Part shown: piece after piece, positions 1-8,779 of the stretch
Numbering within the stretch: position 1 is the first letter of the stretch
Layout of the letters: every line of letters starts with the position of its first letter
NCBI GenBank assembly: GCA_028565635.1
Contig: JAOXYB010041804.1
Coordinates: 1 to 12,905, forward strand
DNA from: Phoronis ovalis
Taxonomy: Eukaryota; Phoronida; Phoronidae
Length of the DNA stretch: 12,905 bases
Reading direction: 5' to 3'
Position numbers and translations under genes: made by a program
Notes under the pieces: model-generated
Told to the model about the DNA's origin: nothing
What the model saw: the letters and a program-made list of their open reading frames with translations, nothing else
The model's database searches: none

Positions 1-75
1 CACCAAATGCTGGAAAACTTATTATGCTCAGTAAAGCACTATCTACTTCCTGAAAATAAAATATAAACATTGAAA

Positions 76-101
76 CACACACATACATATATACACACAA
101 G
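76..101. repeat. Short CA/TA dinucleotide-rich microsatellite
   Basis: An interrupted run of AC and AT dinucleotides (ACACACACATACATATATAC and following). It is too short and impure to be notable. Confidence 0.6.
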
Positions 102-130
102 GTTTGACATCCCCTAGGGCGGGCCATTGC

Positions 131-572
131 TGACCTCGAGAGGTGAAAAGATCATTTGGAGGTCAAAGGTTAATAAATTACTAAAAATAGCTTAAAATAT
201 TCCAAATTGATAGCAGGTTATGAAACGGTCATTTTGATGACTTTTGAGAATATTTAGAAAGGTGAAATGTATTTTCAGCATCTGTTCAATTAATTTTATG
301 GAGGAAACATGCTGCAAATCGTAGCAGGTTTGTAATTTGATATAGGCTAGCTAGGCGGGAGAGTTGACTTTGAGGTCAAACGTCATCTACAGGTTAAAAT
401 TCAAAATCTCAAAATGACATGAAATTAGACTTTCACAAAGTAGCTTTTTATGCATTTTGAGGTCATCAAGAAGTGAGAGGTCCTTTTGCGGTCAAAGAAT
501 CCTTAAAGCAAAGAATTTCTAATATTTTGGTGAAAAGTTCAAAAATGATGTTGAACTGTCATTTAAAGGTCA
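131..572. promoter_or_regulatory. Cluster of AGGTCA (nuclear-receptor half-site-like) motifs
   Basis: Exact AGGTCA occurs at 160, 373, 460 and 567, and its complement TGACCT at 131. Near matches occur at 478 (AGGTCC) and 489 (CGGTCA). Two are arranged like DR1 elements: AGGTCAAAGGTTA at 160-172 and AGGTCAAACGTCA at 373-385. Such half-sites bind nuclear receptors of the RXR/HNF4 type in animals. Alternatively, this is a worn repeat whose unit contains GAGGTCA; TAGCAGGTT also recurs here. The cluster lies about 1.5-1.9 kb upstream of exon 1. No function is shown by the sequence itself. Confidence 0.35.
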
Positions 573-934
573 TGTAAAAGTCATAAAAGTCAATAGCAGC
601 AATCTTGTTGAAGAGTATCCTGCATTAGAATTAAATTTCAGTGGTCCTACTAGTTATCTAGTGTTTTGGAGGTATATAAACTATACGCATAGCTAGCTCT
701 TTAGTGTTTTGCTGATACGAATCATGAGACTGCATTACAGCCCTTGCAGTCGAAAAAAATAATTTCTGTTACATTTTATTGTGCAAAATAAATTTTCATG
801 ATTTAATGTTGATATGAAAAAATTAGCGAATAGATTGTTTCAGTAGAAAATTATTTTATTACTACAGATGTATGAGATGCATGCATGCATGTCATAATGC
901 TGTCTTCATTTCTTTTAGTAATGACACGTACAAT
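573..934. other. Non-coding stretch, nothing recognised
   Basis: AT-rich sequence with stops in all frames. The only local pattern is ATGCATGCATGCATG near 878-892, a short tetranucleotide run. Confidence 0.5.
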
Positions 935-1270
935 GTATACGTGGGGTATAACGTTTGTGATGAAAATATGCAATCGTTTCTCGACAATCAGAAAACTATT
1001 GATTGCAGCATAAATTTTCTCTGAGAATGAACCCATTTTAATTTCAATTGTATGCTACACACGAACGTATCACGTGCACTACATATGCTAGAAATACATG
1101 CACTGTAAATATATCAATGATTTAATATAGTTAATCTGCACAGCTAAATGTTTATTTGTCCTAGAATATTACACAAATGACATTGATTCATAGGTAGTAC
1201 GTAATGTATTGTTCTTTGCAGACACAATTAAACTAATTGTCACAATGATTTCCGATAAACTATGCTGTAT
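935..1270. repeat. Dispersed degenerate repeat, copy 1
   Basis: This copy is colinear with 5199-5475 in direct orientation. Shared blocks in order are GTATACGTGGGG/GTATATGTAGGG, a TTGATTG block, CTGAGAATGAACCC (1021 and 5285), TTTTAATTTCAATT, and ACAATTAAACTAATTG (1224 and 5436). Blocks are separated by indels, so this is an old duplication or two copies of a worn transposable element. No terminal repeats or coding remnant were recognised. Confidence 0.65.
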
Positions 1271-1394
1271 TAAAATCAAAGATATGTATGATGTTGATAT
1301 AGACATTATTTCAATGGCAACGTTCCGTGAGATCAGCAGGTTTATAAGAAAAGAAATAGTTATAGATCGATTCTTCAGTCTCGACAAATTGTAA
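1222..1394 (+). other. Doubtful terminal exon of an unseen upstream gene
   Basis: A good-looking acceptor (GTTCTTTGCAG, AG at 1220-1221) precedes a frame open to TAA at 1392-1394: two bases plus 56 codons, again phase 1. An AATAAA follows at 1565-1570. The peptide includes FREISRFIRKEIVIDRFFSL near its end and resembles nothing I recognise. Against it, the first 50 bases belong to the dispersed repeat also found at 5436, the composition is AT-rich, and no upstream exon is visible. The opposite strand also has a 72-codon open stretch here (1169-1387), so openness alone means little. Confidence 0.15.
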
Positions 1395-2024
1395 ACATTT
1401 TGAGGGACTATGTTGTTCCAAAGGGCTTTTAGATTTATACATAACTTGTAATTTTATTTTTTATCGTTCTCGGGTTAACGATCAATTATATACACTATGA
1501 CATTGTAACGTGATTTTCCTTTAGGTTTCTTTATAGACATAAGTGAACCGATTTTTTTTTTCGTAATAAAAGCCCATGACGCATATATTACATTCTGCCT
1601 AAGGACTAATCCTTTGACGTATTAAACCACATACCTGCGGCAGCAACATGTAAAATAATAGATTATGAGATTACAATAGATTGAGACATGAATACTGTAC
1701 TAGGCGAATCAAAGAGACATATGGATTATTTATAATAAAAAAACAACAATGTGACTATAAATGCAGACGTTGACGCCAGTGATTAGTATGTGCAAAGACG
1801 AATGATTGTTTTTCACTACAAGAAAAAGCAACTACCAGAAGATTAAACCTAAACAAAAATACTGATTAATTATTCCGTGTTTTAGTTAAAAGGAGTTTAA
1901 AATTAGTTACAACTGTGACTACGTTTTGTACTTTACAAAAGCTGATACCTAATAAATAAATATTGGTGAAACAGCTAGATCAAATTTTTAGCTTAGTGTT
2001 ATTAAGCAGCTGTAACAACAAAGC
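1395..2024. other. Upstream flank and presumed 5' UTR of the OLF gene
   Basis: No coding or repeat structure was recognised apart from the AATAAA at 1565. The last bases before the ATG contain an in-frame TAA (2013-2015). A transcription start could not be placed; no clear TATA box or initiator stands out. Confidence 0.4.
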
Positions 2025-2079
2025 ATGAAAACTCCGCAAGTTTTGATATTTTTGATGGCTGTGTGGAACTGGTGGACAG
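2025..2079 (+). CDS. Exon 1: signal peptide of a secreted olfactomedin-domain protein
   Basis: An ATG at 2025 opens an 18-codon reading frame, MKTPQVLIFLMAVWNWWT, with one further base (G) before a GT donor (ACAG|GTAAAT, exon end 2079). It has a lysine at position 2 and a hydrophobic core (VLIFLMAVW), as in a secretory signal peptide. An in-frame TAA at 2013-2015 and a purine at -3 support this start. The donor is phase 1, and the OLF exons begin with two bases completing a codon, so G+AT gives Asp19 with no frame break. The joined sequence then reads D-A-V-A-V-P-C; an A-V-A motif at residues 20-22 suggests cleavage after Ala22. Phase-1 junctions after signal peptides are common in animal secreted proteins. 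The pairing is inferred from phase and content, not from a transcript. No TATA box or other core promoter element was recognised upstream. Confidence 0.62.
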
Positions 2080-3080
2080 GTAAATGATTTGATCTATTTT
2101 TTAATCCATGAAATGAGAGTATGCACACACAATTATGTGGTATTATACTTGCTTGAGATGAGATTAGTAAGCATCAATATGTATTGTACAAGTGTAGCTT
2201 TTATTTAGATTTATAATATAATATTTGAAAGCATTATATTAATATAAACAGTTACTTCATTAATTGTGACTTTACGCGTTGCATTATATATTCCAATAAA
2301 AATATTCATCACACTAAATTTGAGTGCTAACAGGTATGTTAATAAGCCAAAAATGCTTAGTGACATTAAACAAATACGATCCAACGTTAATTAATTATCA
2401 AATAATCTTCAGTGCATATAATGGAAGTGGCTAAATTTCGAATGTCTCATGTCAGAACTAGTCAAACGGATCTTGGAGATATAATTAAAAAAAATATTAT
2501 TATTTTATTTTGAAAAAATAGTATACTTCTAGATTATGCAGGTTCGTGCAATTTATAAACATTGTAGTATAATTGTGTAACAAACGAAATAGTTGATTTC
2601 ATTTCTTTTCATAGTTTTTACACCCGTGTTTCTATATGGATTTTTATTATGCAGTTGTTACTTTAAGTTATTGTGATCTGCACCCCTAATCTGAACTATA
2701 TTATATGCGGCTGTGCTTGTGGTTTTTGATTAGAGCCTCCGTTATAAAAAATCGTATTGTCTGTGATGTACTTAATTAACGTTACGCCCGCGAAAGAACG
2801 TATTTAATGTGTCGAGGGCCCTAAAAGAGGAGTGTCAGTTGGGATACGATTTCCTTTTCGGTATCACAGAACGATACTTCACTTTTTGCAATGGTAAGAG
2901 TTCAAAGGTTTACAATATCATGCAACCACTTCTAAATATTCCCCTTAGTTTTATTTCACAGTAAAATAGTGCAGATGGTCAATTTTGTCCCTCACTGTAC
3001 TTTCTTGCCTCAATACAACAATTTCCCAGCCGATTATTAAAAAAAACACAGATAATGCAGTAAGTATATGCATGCATAAA

Positions 3081-3374
3081 AACCAGTTAATTTACGGCTA
3101 TGTATATGCAGTTTATAACACTCTACGAAATGTTATGGATTATCAGTTTTTTTTAAAGTTTTCTCATTGAACCATTACTTCTGTCTGTTCTGTAACCTAC
3201 TGTACAACATATACTTACTGTATTGTCTGCGTTTTTTATTAAATAATCAGCGATAAGATCATGTTAAACATGTTATAACATTTAATTTCTCATACTTTTA
3301 AGATAATATATAATTTTTGATACATAAATCTACTCGGTTACTTATGCATGCAGATGTCATATATTAATTTGATG
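3081..3374. repeat. About 295-bp imperfect tandem duplication, unit A
   Basis: This unit is followed directly by a related unit at 3375-3672 (offset 294-296, with a 2-base AT insertion in unit B). Shared anchors include ACTCTACGAAATGTTATGG and GTCTGCGTTTTTTATTAAAT. The first half differs at a dozen or more positions, whereas the last 150 bases differ at about one (GATAC against GACAC). It is non-coding and resembles no family I recognise. Confidence 0.85.
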
Positions 3375-3672
3375 AAACAGTTATTTTACGACTATATATA
3401 TGCAATTTATAACACTCTACGAAATGTTATGGATTATCAGATATTTTAAAAGTTTTCTCATTGAAACATTAGTTCTGTCTATTATGTAACCTACTGTACA
3501 ACATATATACTTACTGTATTGTCTGCGTTTTTTATTAAATAATCAGCGATAAGATCATGTTAAACATGTTATAACATTTAATTTCTCATACTTTTAAGAT
3601 AATATATAATTTTTGACACATAAATCTACTCGGTTACTTATGCATGCAGATGTCATATATTAATTTGATGAA
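3375..3672. repeat. About 295-bp imperfect tandem duplication, unit B
   Basis: This is the second unit of the tandem pair. It ends at TTAATTTGATGAA, after which the sequence (TATTGCAATGG) no longer matches. The pair lies inside the inferred intron. Confidence 0.85.
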
Positions 3673-3822
3673 TATTGCAATGGATGATGTATAACGTTAG
3701 GCATGCAAGGAGCTGGGCACCAGACGACTTGAGTAGCTGTTAAGGAAACATCTTAAATTATATGAAGCCCAGTTGTTGGACTCTTTTGACTTATGATATG
3801 TGAATTGAAGACGTTTACCCAC

Positions 3823-3857
3823 AACATATTAAAAAATAAAAAAATGCGTATCTCTAG
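3823..3857. repeat. Short dispersed repeat, related to 4156-4190
   Basis: AACATATTAAAAAATAAAAA followed by a TATCTCTAG block here resembles AACATATCAAACAATAAAAA followed by TACCTCTAG at 4156-4190. Both copies are on the same strand and about 333 bases apart. Much of the match is A-rich, so it is weaker evidence than the other repeats. Confidence 0.4.
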
Positions 3858-5198
3858 TTTTTTCTAAAAGCGCAAAATATACATTTTTCGGAAGAACGAA
3901 ATAGCGGGTTGTATAGACTATAAGAATTTAGCGAAAAGCAAATATATTGAAAGATGTTTTTATAAAATTGGAAAGGCGTGATGACATTTATCAGTATTTT
4001 ACCTGGTAGACATTTAATTTTAGAAAAACGGCTAATCTTACAGAATTTTTGCGATTTTGTGTTTGGCCGAGGTATAACTTCTACTACTGATTACGTTTGG
4101 CATAGAGTTGAGAGTAAAACAATGATATCTAAATTAGGCTCAAGTGTAGGAGAAAAACATATCAAACAATAAAAAAATATGTACCTCTAGATTGCGAAGA
4201 AAGTGATTTTCACGGAAAGAACACAATTTTGATCTTGCCGTTAAAAATACGTCAGGGCGTTACTCGAAAAAAATTTGATGCCACAAATAAGTCAAATATC
4301 TTGACCTTTAAACAAAAAAAGTTTTTTTTTTAAATAATTAAAGTCACTTTAAAACGGTAATAATTTTTCAAACACGCCCTAAACATAGATAACGCAATTC
4401 GTAAAAATGCAACATTGTTACCAGCTTTTCTCGCGGAAACCGACTTAACAGTAACAGAAAGCTATGTATCAGTTTTTTATTCTTAAATTGTTTAAATAAT
4501 TTCATTTGAAAAATTAAAAAGGAGCAAATAATTAATGAGTATGGATAGCACAGTTACGTTTTCTTAAATTAGGAAAAACAACTGTATCAGCAGACTTGAA
4601 ACTTTGCTTAAATGAACTATATTTTTAAAATTTAAGAGCTTCTAGGTTATCGATTAGTGCACAGGAACTACTTCAACGCTTCTCACTATTTTTTGTCGTT
4701 GAGAGTTTTTAAGCATAAGGTACAGTAAAGGATGAACACTTTGAGGGTCCTAAGTAGCTTTATAGATTTGGCGATAGTTTTATTTCATTTTGAGGGAAGT
4801 GATTTACCGCTGTGCTACTATAGAAAACATATATTTTTCCACTGATATACATTCCTAAAAATGCCATGATGCAGTTATTTGCTTAAAAATTTCCCTTATG
4901 CAATACCTTATTAATATTATTTGTTTGTAATTAATCGATCGTTGATAGGGTTTTACAGTTTTTACCTTCGCCATATAAGTACCTCAAACCTTGTTTTACG
5001 CTGCTGTTAAGTTATAGAACTTTGCATTATGGGTAATAAAAGTTTATAATTGGATGCATTTTTCATAATGAAACAGCTGCTTGTAACTTAAACAAGCACA
5101 CTATAAATTATAAAGTCAACCAACTCCTGTACAGATGTTTAGTGATGTGACATTACGTCTGTGAATGGCAAAGCATTGTTTTTAATTTGGTATAATGC

Positions 5199-5475
5199 GT
5201 ATATGTAGGGCTATACAACGTTCGTAATGAGAATAATCAGGAAATAGGAAACAATAGTCACCATTGATTGCCCCATACATTGCCCTGAGAATGAACCCAT
5301 GCCATGCCATTTTAATTTCAATTTAATAGTAGACAAGCATGTATTGATGTTGTTAATCAATGCAGCTTTGTTTTCTCTTGGAATTTATAAAAGGACATTA
5401 ATTTAAAGGCAATGTGTAATTGTTGTTTTACAATAACAATTAAACTAATTGCCTTAACGATTTACAATGAAATGT
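5199..5475. repeat. Dispersed degenerate repeat, copy 2
   Basis: This is the second, more decayed copy of the repeat at 935-1270, in the same orientation and inside the inferred intron. It has an added CATGC duplication (CATGCCATGCCATT, near 5298). It lacks the TTTGCAG tract that precedes ACACAATTAAA in copy 1. Confidence 0.65.
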
Positions 5476-6400
5476 AGCACATCTTAATTGAAAAGTGAAT
5501 CACTGTGTGGATATTAAATGCCATAAAGTAAATTGATTATAAATCTTATTAAGTCAACAGTCAAAATATTTTTACAGACTGTATTGATCCAACAGTCTGA
5601 TCATGAAATAGTTGTACAAAACATTTTATTGTCATCAATGAGTACAAGAGTACTATATATGCCTGAGATTCAAAATGTAGGCCTGGTCCATTACAGCTAA
5701 ATATTTTGAAACTTTGCCTGTGAGAAAAATATCATTATCTACAATCTGCCAATACAATGTCTCTTTCGAAACTGTCTATATATTTTTACACATATAGTAA
5801 CCCTTTCTTATTTTTCATCCAGTCGTAAGAAAAACTAACTATACGCAAAATCTCATTGCTGCAAAAAACAAAGGACGTGCTCAGTACTTTAATTGTGTTC
5901 TCAACAAAAATGAACTGAAACTCTCATTAATTGAATCTGCTTTATTGAACAAAAATAACACTATAGCCTCTGTTTTCTATAATATTATAAATAAAATTGT
6001 TGCAGGCTTATTGTTACGCTTTCCTTAACCTTAGAAACGAAGCTATATTACGTTTTTTATATCGCGCCATGGCCAGTACGTTGCATTACGTTTCGTTTTT
6101 CCAGAAGTCTACTCAGGCGGGAAATATGTTCGTGTTTCGTGACGTTACTCCAACTTTGCATACAAAATCACAGAAAAGGCAATTTGCATATGAGTAAAAG
6201 AATGAATAAAAAGAAAGTAAAAAATAAATAAACTATAATTCTTTATATGCTAGACCTGTTGCCCTTGGTTACAATATAAACTATTACGTCAATATTGTTA
6301 TACTACTGTATAAATATGATTCGTCGAGCTACACGTGATTACGCAATACTGCAATGACATCGTGCATTTAATTCTGACGCAACATTGTAGATTTCGTGAC

Positions 6401-6442
6401 TTTTATAACATTTTACGTGACATCGCAGACATTGCAATACGT
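6401..6442. repeat. Short dispersed repeat, related to 7473-7514
   Basis: TTTTATAACATTTTACGTGA is followed by CATCGCAGACATTGCAATAC here. At 7473-7514, and again in the tandem copy at 9714-9755, the same order recurs with a few substitutions (TTTCATGTGACACCGCTGACATTGCAATAC in segments). The match is about 40 bases, in the same orientation. It is probably a fragment of an interspersed element. Confidence 0.6.
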
Positions 6443-7472
6443 TAATATGAATGTACCAGGAATGACAGATGATGTACAAACTTAGCATGAATGTAGCATT
6501 GTCTATCTCGTGTAGCCATTCGCCTTATGCACTTTGGATTGTCATGTTATTAAGCTACAAGATATAACCTACAAGATACAATTATTGAACAATCCCTCAT
6601 GCAGCTAATAATTTACTACATATTGTGAATAATTACACTAATTTCTATAAAATCATGTCATATATTGTACATCAAATAGTAATAAACCATATTTCATTGT
6701 TCAAGAACAGAAGCCCTATAGGGGAGCTTTTTAGGATTTGAAAGCTCATTGAATAGAAATCTGTTTATCATTTTGTTTAGTATTTTAATAGCAAACATAC
6801 TAAAACAAGCAAGTAACAATGAGAAAGATCTAAAAAAAAATTAAGTATATTTATCTACACTGGGGAAAAATATAGCTTGCTAAGAAATCAAACTCTATAA
6901 AACGATTTAAGCTCCTCAAAATAATTAAACAGTCGTTTCTATACAGCACAACATATTGTACAGTTCAGGATCGTTATATAAATCCATGTATGATTTGTGA
7001 CGTGCCAACACTATTTTCGCGACAGTATGCCAAACCGTCTTTTTAATAAAAACACGTTTTATACCATCATAACTTGAAATTAAGATACTCTTCTTAACTT
7101 TTATAAACTAGCATATAAAACATAACAGTTTAATGTTTTACATTGTTTTTATTTTTAAATATTCTACTCATATGTAAATAGCTTTTTCTGCGATTCTATT
7201 TGCAACGTTTAGTAGGTAAGGTCACAAAGCACAAAAATAATTGCCGCGTTCTGAAAAAGCGGGGGAAAGCGCAACGCAACGTACTGGGTTTTACGCTTGA
7301 TACTCTCTATAAAATAGATAAGCATGTGCTTCATTTCAAAAAAAGAACGCTAACAATATACAAAAAGTGTGGTTCGGTAAAAAAAACGTACTGTCATTAA
7401 AGAAAAAACAAATAAAATTATTTAACAGGAAACGGCCCTAAAGAAAATAGAACGGTTTTATCAACTTCTGCG

Positions 7473-7514
7473 TTTTATAACATTTCATGTGACACCGCTG
7501 ACATTGCAATACCG
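7473..7514. repeat. Short dispersed repeat, related to 6401-6442
   Basis: This is the partner of the fragment at 6401-6442. It lies inside the 2,241-bp duplicated unit, so a further identical copy is at 9714-9755. Confidence 0.6.
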
Positions 7515-7961
7515 TACGTTGAAGTGTAGCGCAGAAACTACAGTGCATTACCGCATTAGCTTAAACTGCAGCGAGAATCTTAATTATGATAAACATAATT
7601 ATTACTTTAAATGCATATTTTGCGGACTACAATTTTGGTACGTCAAACTTGCTTTTACTGTTAAAACTGTTTTATGCATTAAACTTTAAAAACCAACAAC
7701 TCCCATTCAAGCGCACTTGAATAAGGCATATACAAATTAATAATATAGAAAAACATTCTTTTATGATAGTTTCTAATGCATAGGTGCTCCAAATTGTGAC
7801 AGCACCAAAAATCGCGTTTAACTGGAGTGTTTCACGGGAAGTAACTTACAATGCAAAAGTTTGCAAAACGATAAAAGTTGAGGGTAGTGTTTAAGAGTCA
7901 ATTCAGAAATATTTAAAATATATCTGATATTTTCTTTAAATCCCGTTTATACTTATTTCAG

Positions 7962-8779
7962 ATGCTGTTGCTGTACCTTGCCCGCCTTTTGAATACGTAG
8001 ACTCTACGGAAAGTTTGACTACCCAAAGGGGTCCAGTTCAAGGTTATTGGGGCAAAGACATTTTACGTGATGACGGAAAGGTCTATTACTATTCTGGATA
8101 TTCGGCTTCTAGCGCCATGATCGAATATCCTTCTCATATGGCTTACATCAACAACGAAAACGGCGTTTATCGAAATCTCCCAATTTCTTGTGACGGAAGT
8201 AATCATCTTGTTTACGATGGGAAGTTGTACTGCAATGAACACATTACGAAAAATGTGGCTGTTGTTGATATTGCTTCTTTAAACATTGTCGCTAAAATTC
8301 CATTTGATAATGTCGATAGCAAACAAGCAGGAAACAGAGACCAGTGTCCTTACGGATGGGGCGGTTACAGCGATTTCGATATTGAGGCCGATGAATTGGG
8401 ATTATGGGTAATATGGGGAAGGCGTATGGAATCGTGTCAATTCGCACTTAGTAAGATTGATCCCACAAATAATATCATAGAGCAAACTTGGTGGATCCCA
8501 GCATCCAAAACTGTCACGGGTAACGCTTTCATGAGATGTGGCAATTTGCATATTATTGCTAGCTACATTTCCAATCCCTCTTATATCCAGTACATATACA
8601 ATACGTATACTAATATTCTGACAGAGTATACATTGTCTAATGGCATTGTATGGTATAACCATCATGGGTATATGACTCAGGCTCATTATGAGAAGAACGA
8701 GGGAGTGGTATATGTGTGGGATCACGGACGTCAATCAAAGATAACTCTTCTTCCGAAAACAACAGGTACTATTTTCTAG
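7962..8779 (+). CDS. Olfactomedin-domain exon, copy 1
   Basis: A pyrimidine-rich acceptor (ACTTATTTCAG, AG at 7960-7961) starts an exon open to a TAG at 8777-8779. Joined to exon 1 it gives about 290 residues, with OLF at roughly 25-282. Family landmarks in order: GPVQGYWGKD near the start; YGWGGYSDFDIEADELGLWV (family form: SWGGY-D-D-VDE-GLWVIY); LSKIDP; QTWW; TGNAFMRCG; and VVYVWDHG near the end. Cys25 and Cys211 match the conserved OLF disulfide (myocilin C245-C433). Asp158 and Asn206 match calcium ligands D380 and N428, but His260 occupies the position of D478. Cys95, Cys109, Cys147 and Cys177 are additional. OLF proteins are extracellular five-bladed propellers, usually in matrix, mucus or adhesion roles; the ligand here is unknown. 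No coiled-coil exon was recognised. A possible donor at 8766 lies 11 bases before the stop codon. No canonical AATAAA or ATTAAA was found between 8780 and 9424. Confidence 0.85.

Larger units (their letters stand above)
2080..7961 (+). other. Inferred intron 1 (about 5.9 kb)
   Basis: This stretch runs from the GT at 2080 to the AG at 7961. It is AT-rich with dense stops in all frames. The longest open stretches (for example 3978-4172, 5997-6197, 7200-7400 and 7489-7689) are 64-66 codons, begin at non-ATG or weakly placed starts, and match no family I recognise. It contains an imperfect tandem duplication at 3081-3672 and smaller dispersed repeats listed separately. A typical OLF protein has coiled-coil exons before the OLF domain; none was recognised here, although small exons cannot be excluded (see the 24-base candidate at 2870-2893). 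Confidence 0.5.

Noticed and set aside
851-1036. 61-codon minus-strand open frame
   Set aside because: It overlaps the degenerate dispersed repeat, and the related copy at 5199-5475 does not keep it open.
3978-4172. 64-codon plus-strand open frame in the intron
   Set aside because: It has a non-distinctive sequence, overlaps a short dispersed repeat at its end, and lacks convincing splice sites.
5997-6197. 66-codon plus-strand open frame in the intron
   Set aside because: It has no recognisable motif; local CG-containing words make it look different, but no homology or splice boundary supports it.
6712-6730. Near-palindrome around CCCTATAGGG
   Set aside because: It is only about 10 perfect bases, with no paired copy, terminal repeat or other element nearby.
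7200-7689. Two 66-codon plus-strand open stretches (7200-7400, 7489-7689) and their copies at 9441-9641 and 9730-9930
   Set aside because: They have no family resemblance and lie in intron-like sequence. The recurrence comes from the tandem duplication, not from selection, and one contains the 40-base dispersed repeat.
8402-8734. 110-codon open frame on the minus strand inside the OLF exon (and its copy at 10643-10975)
   Set aside because: It lies wholly antisense to a well-supported OLF coding exon, shows no recognisable domain, and is duplicated only because the exon is.
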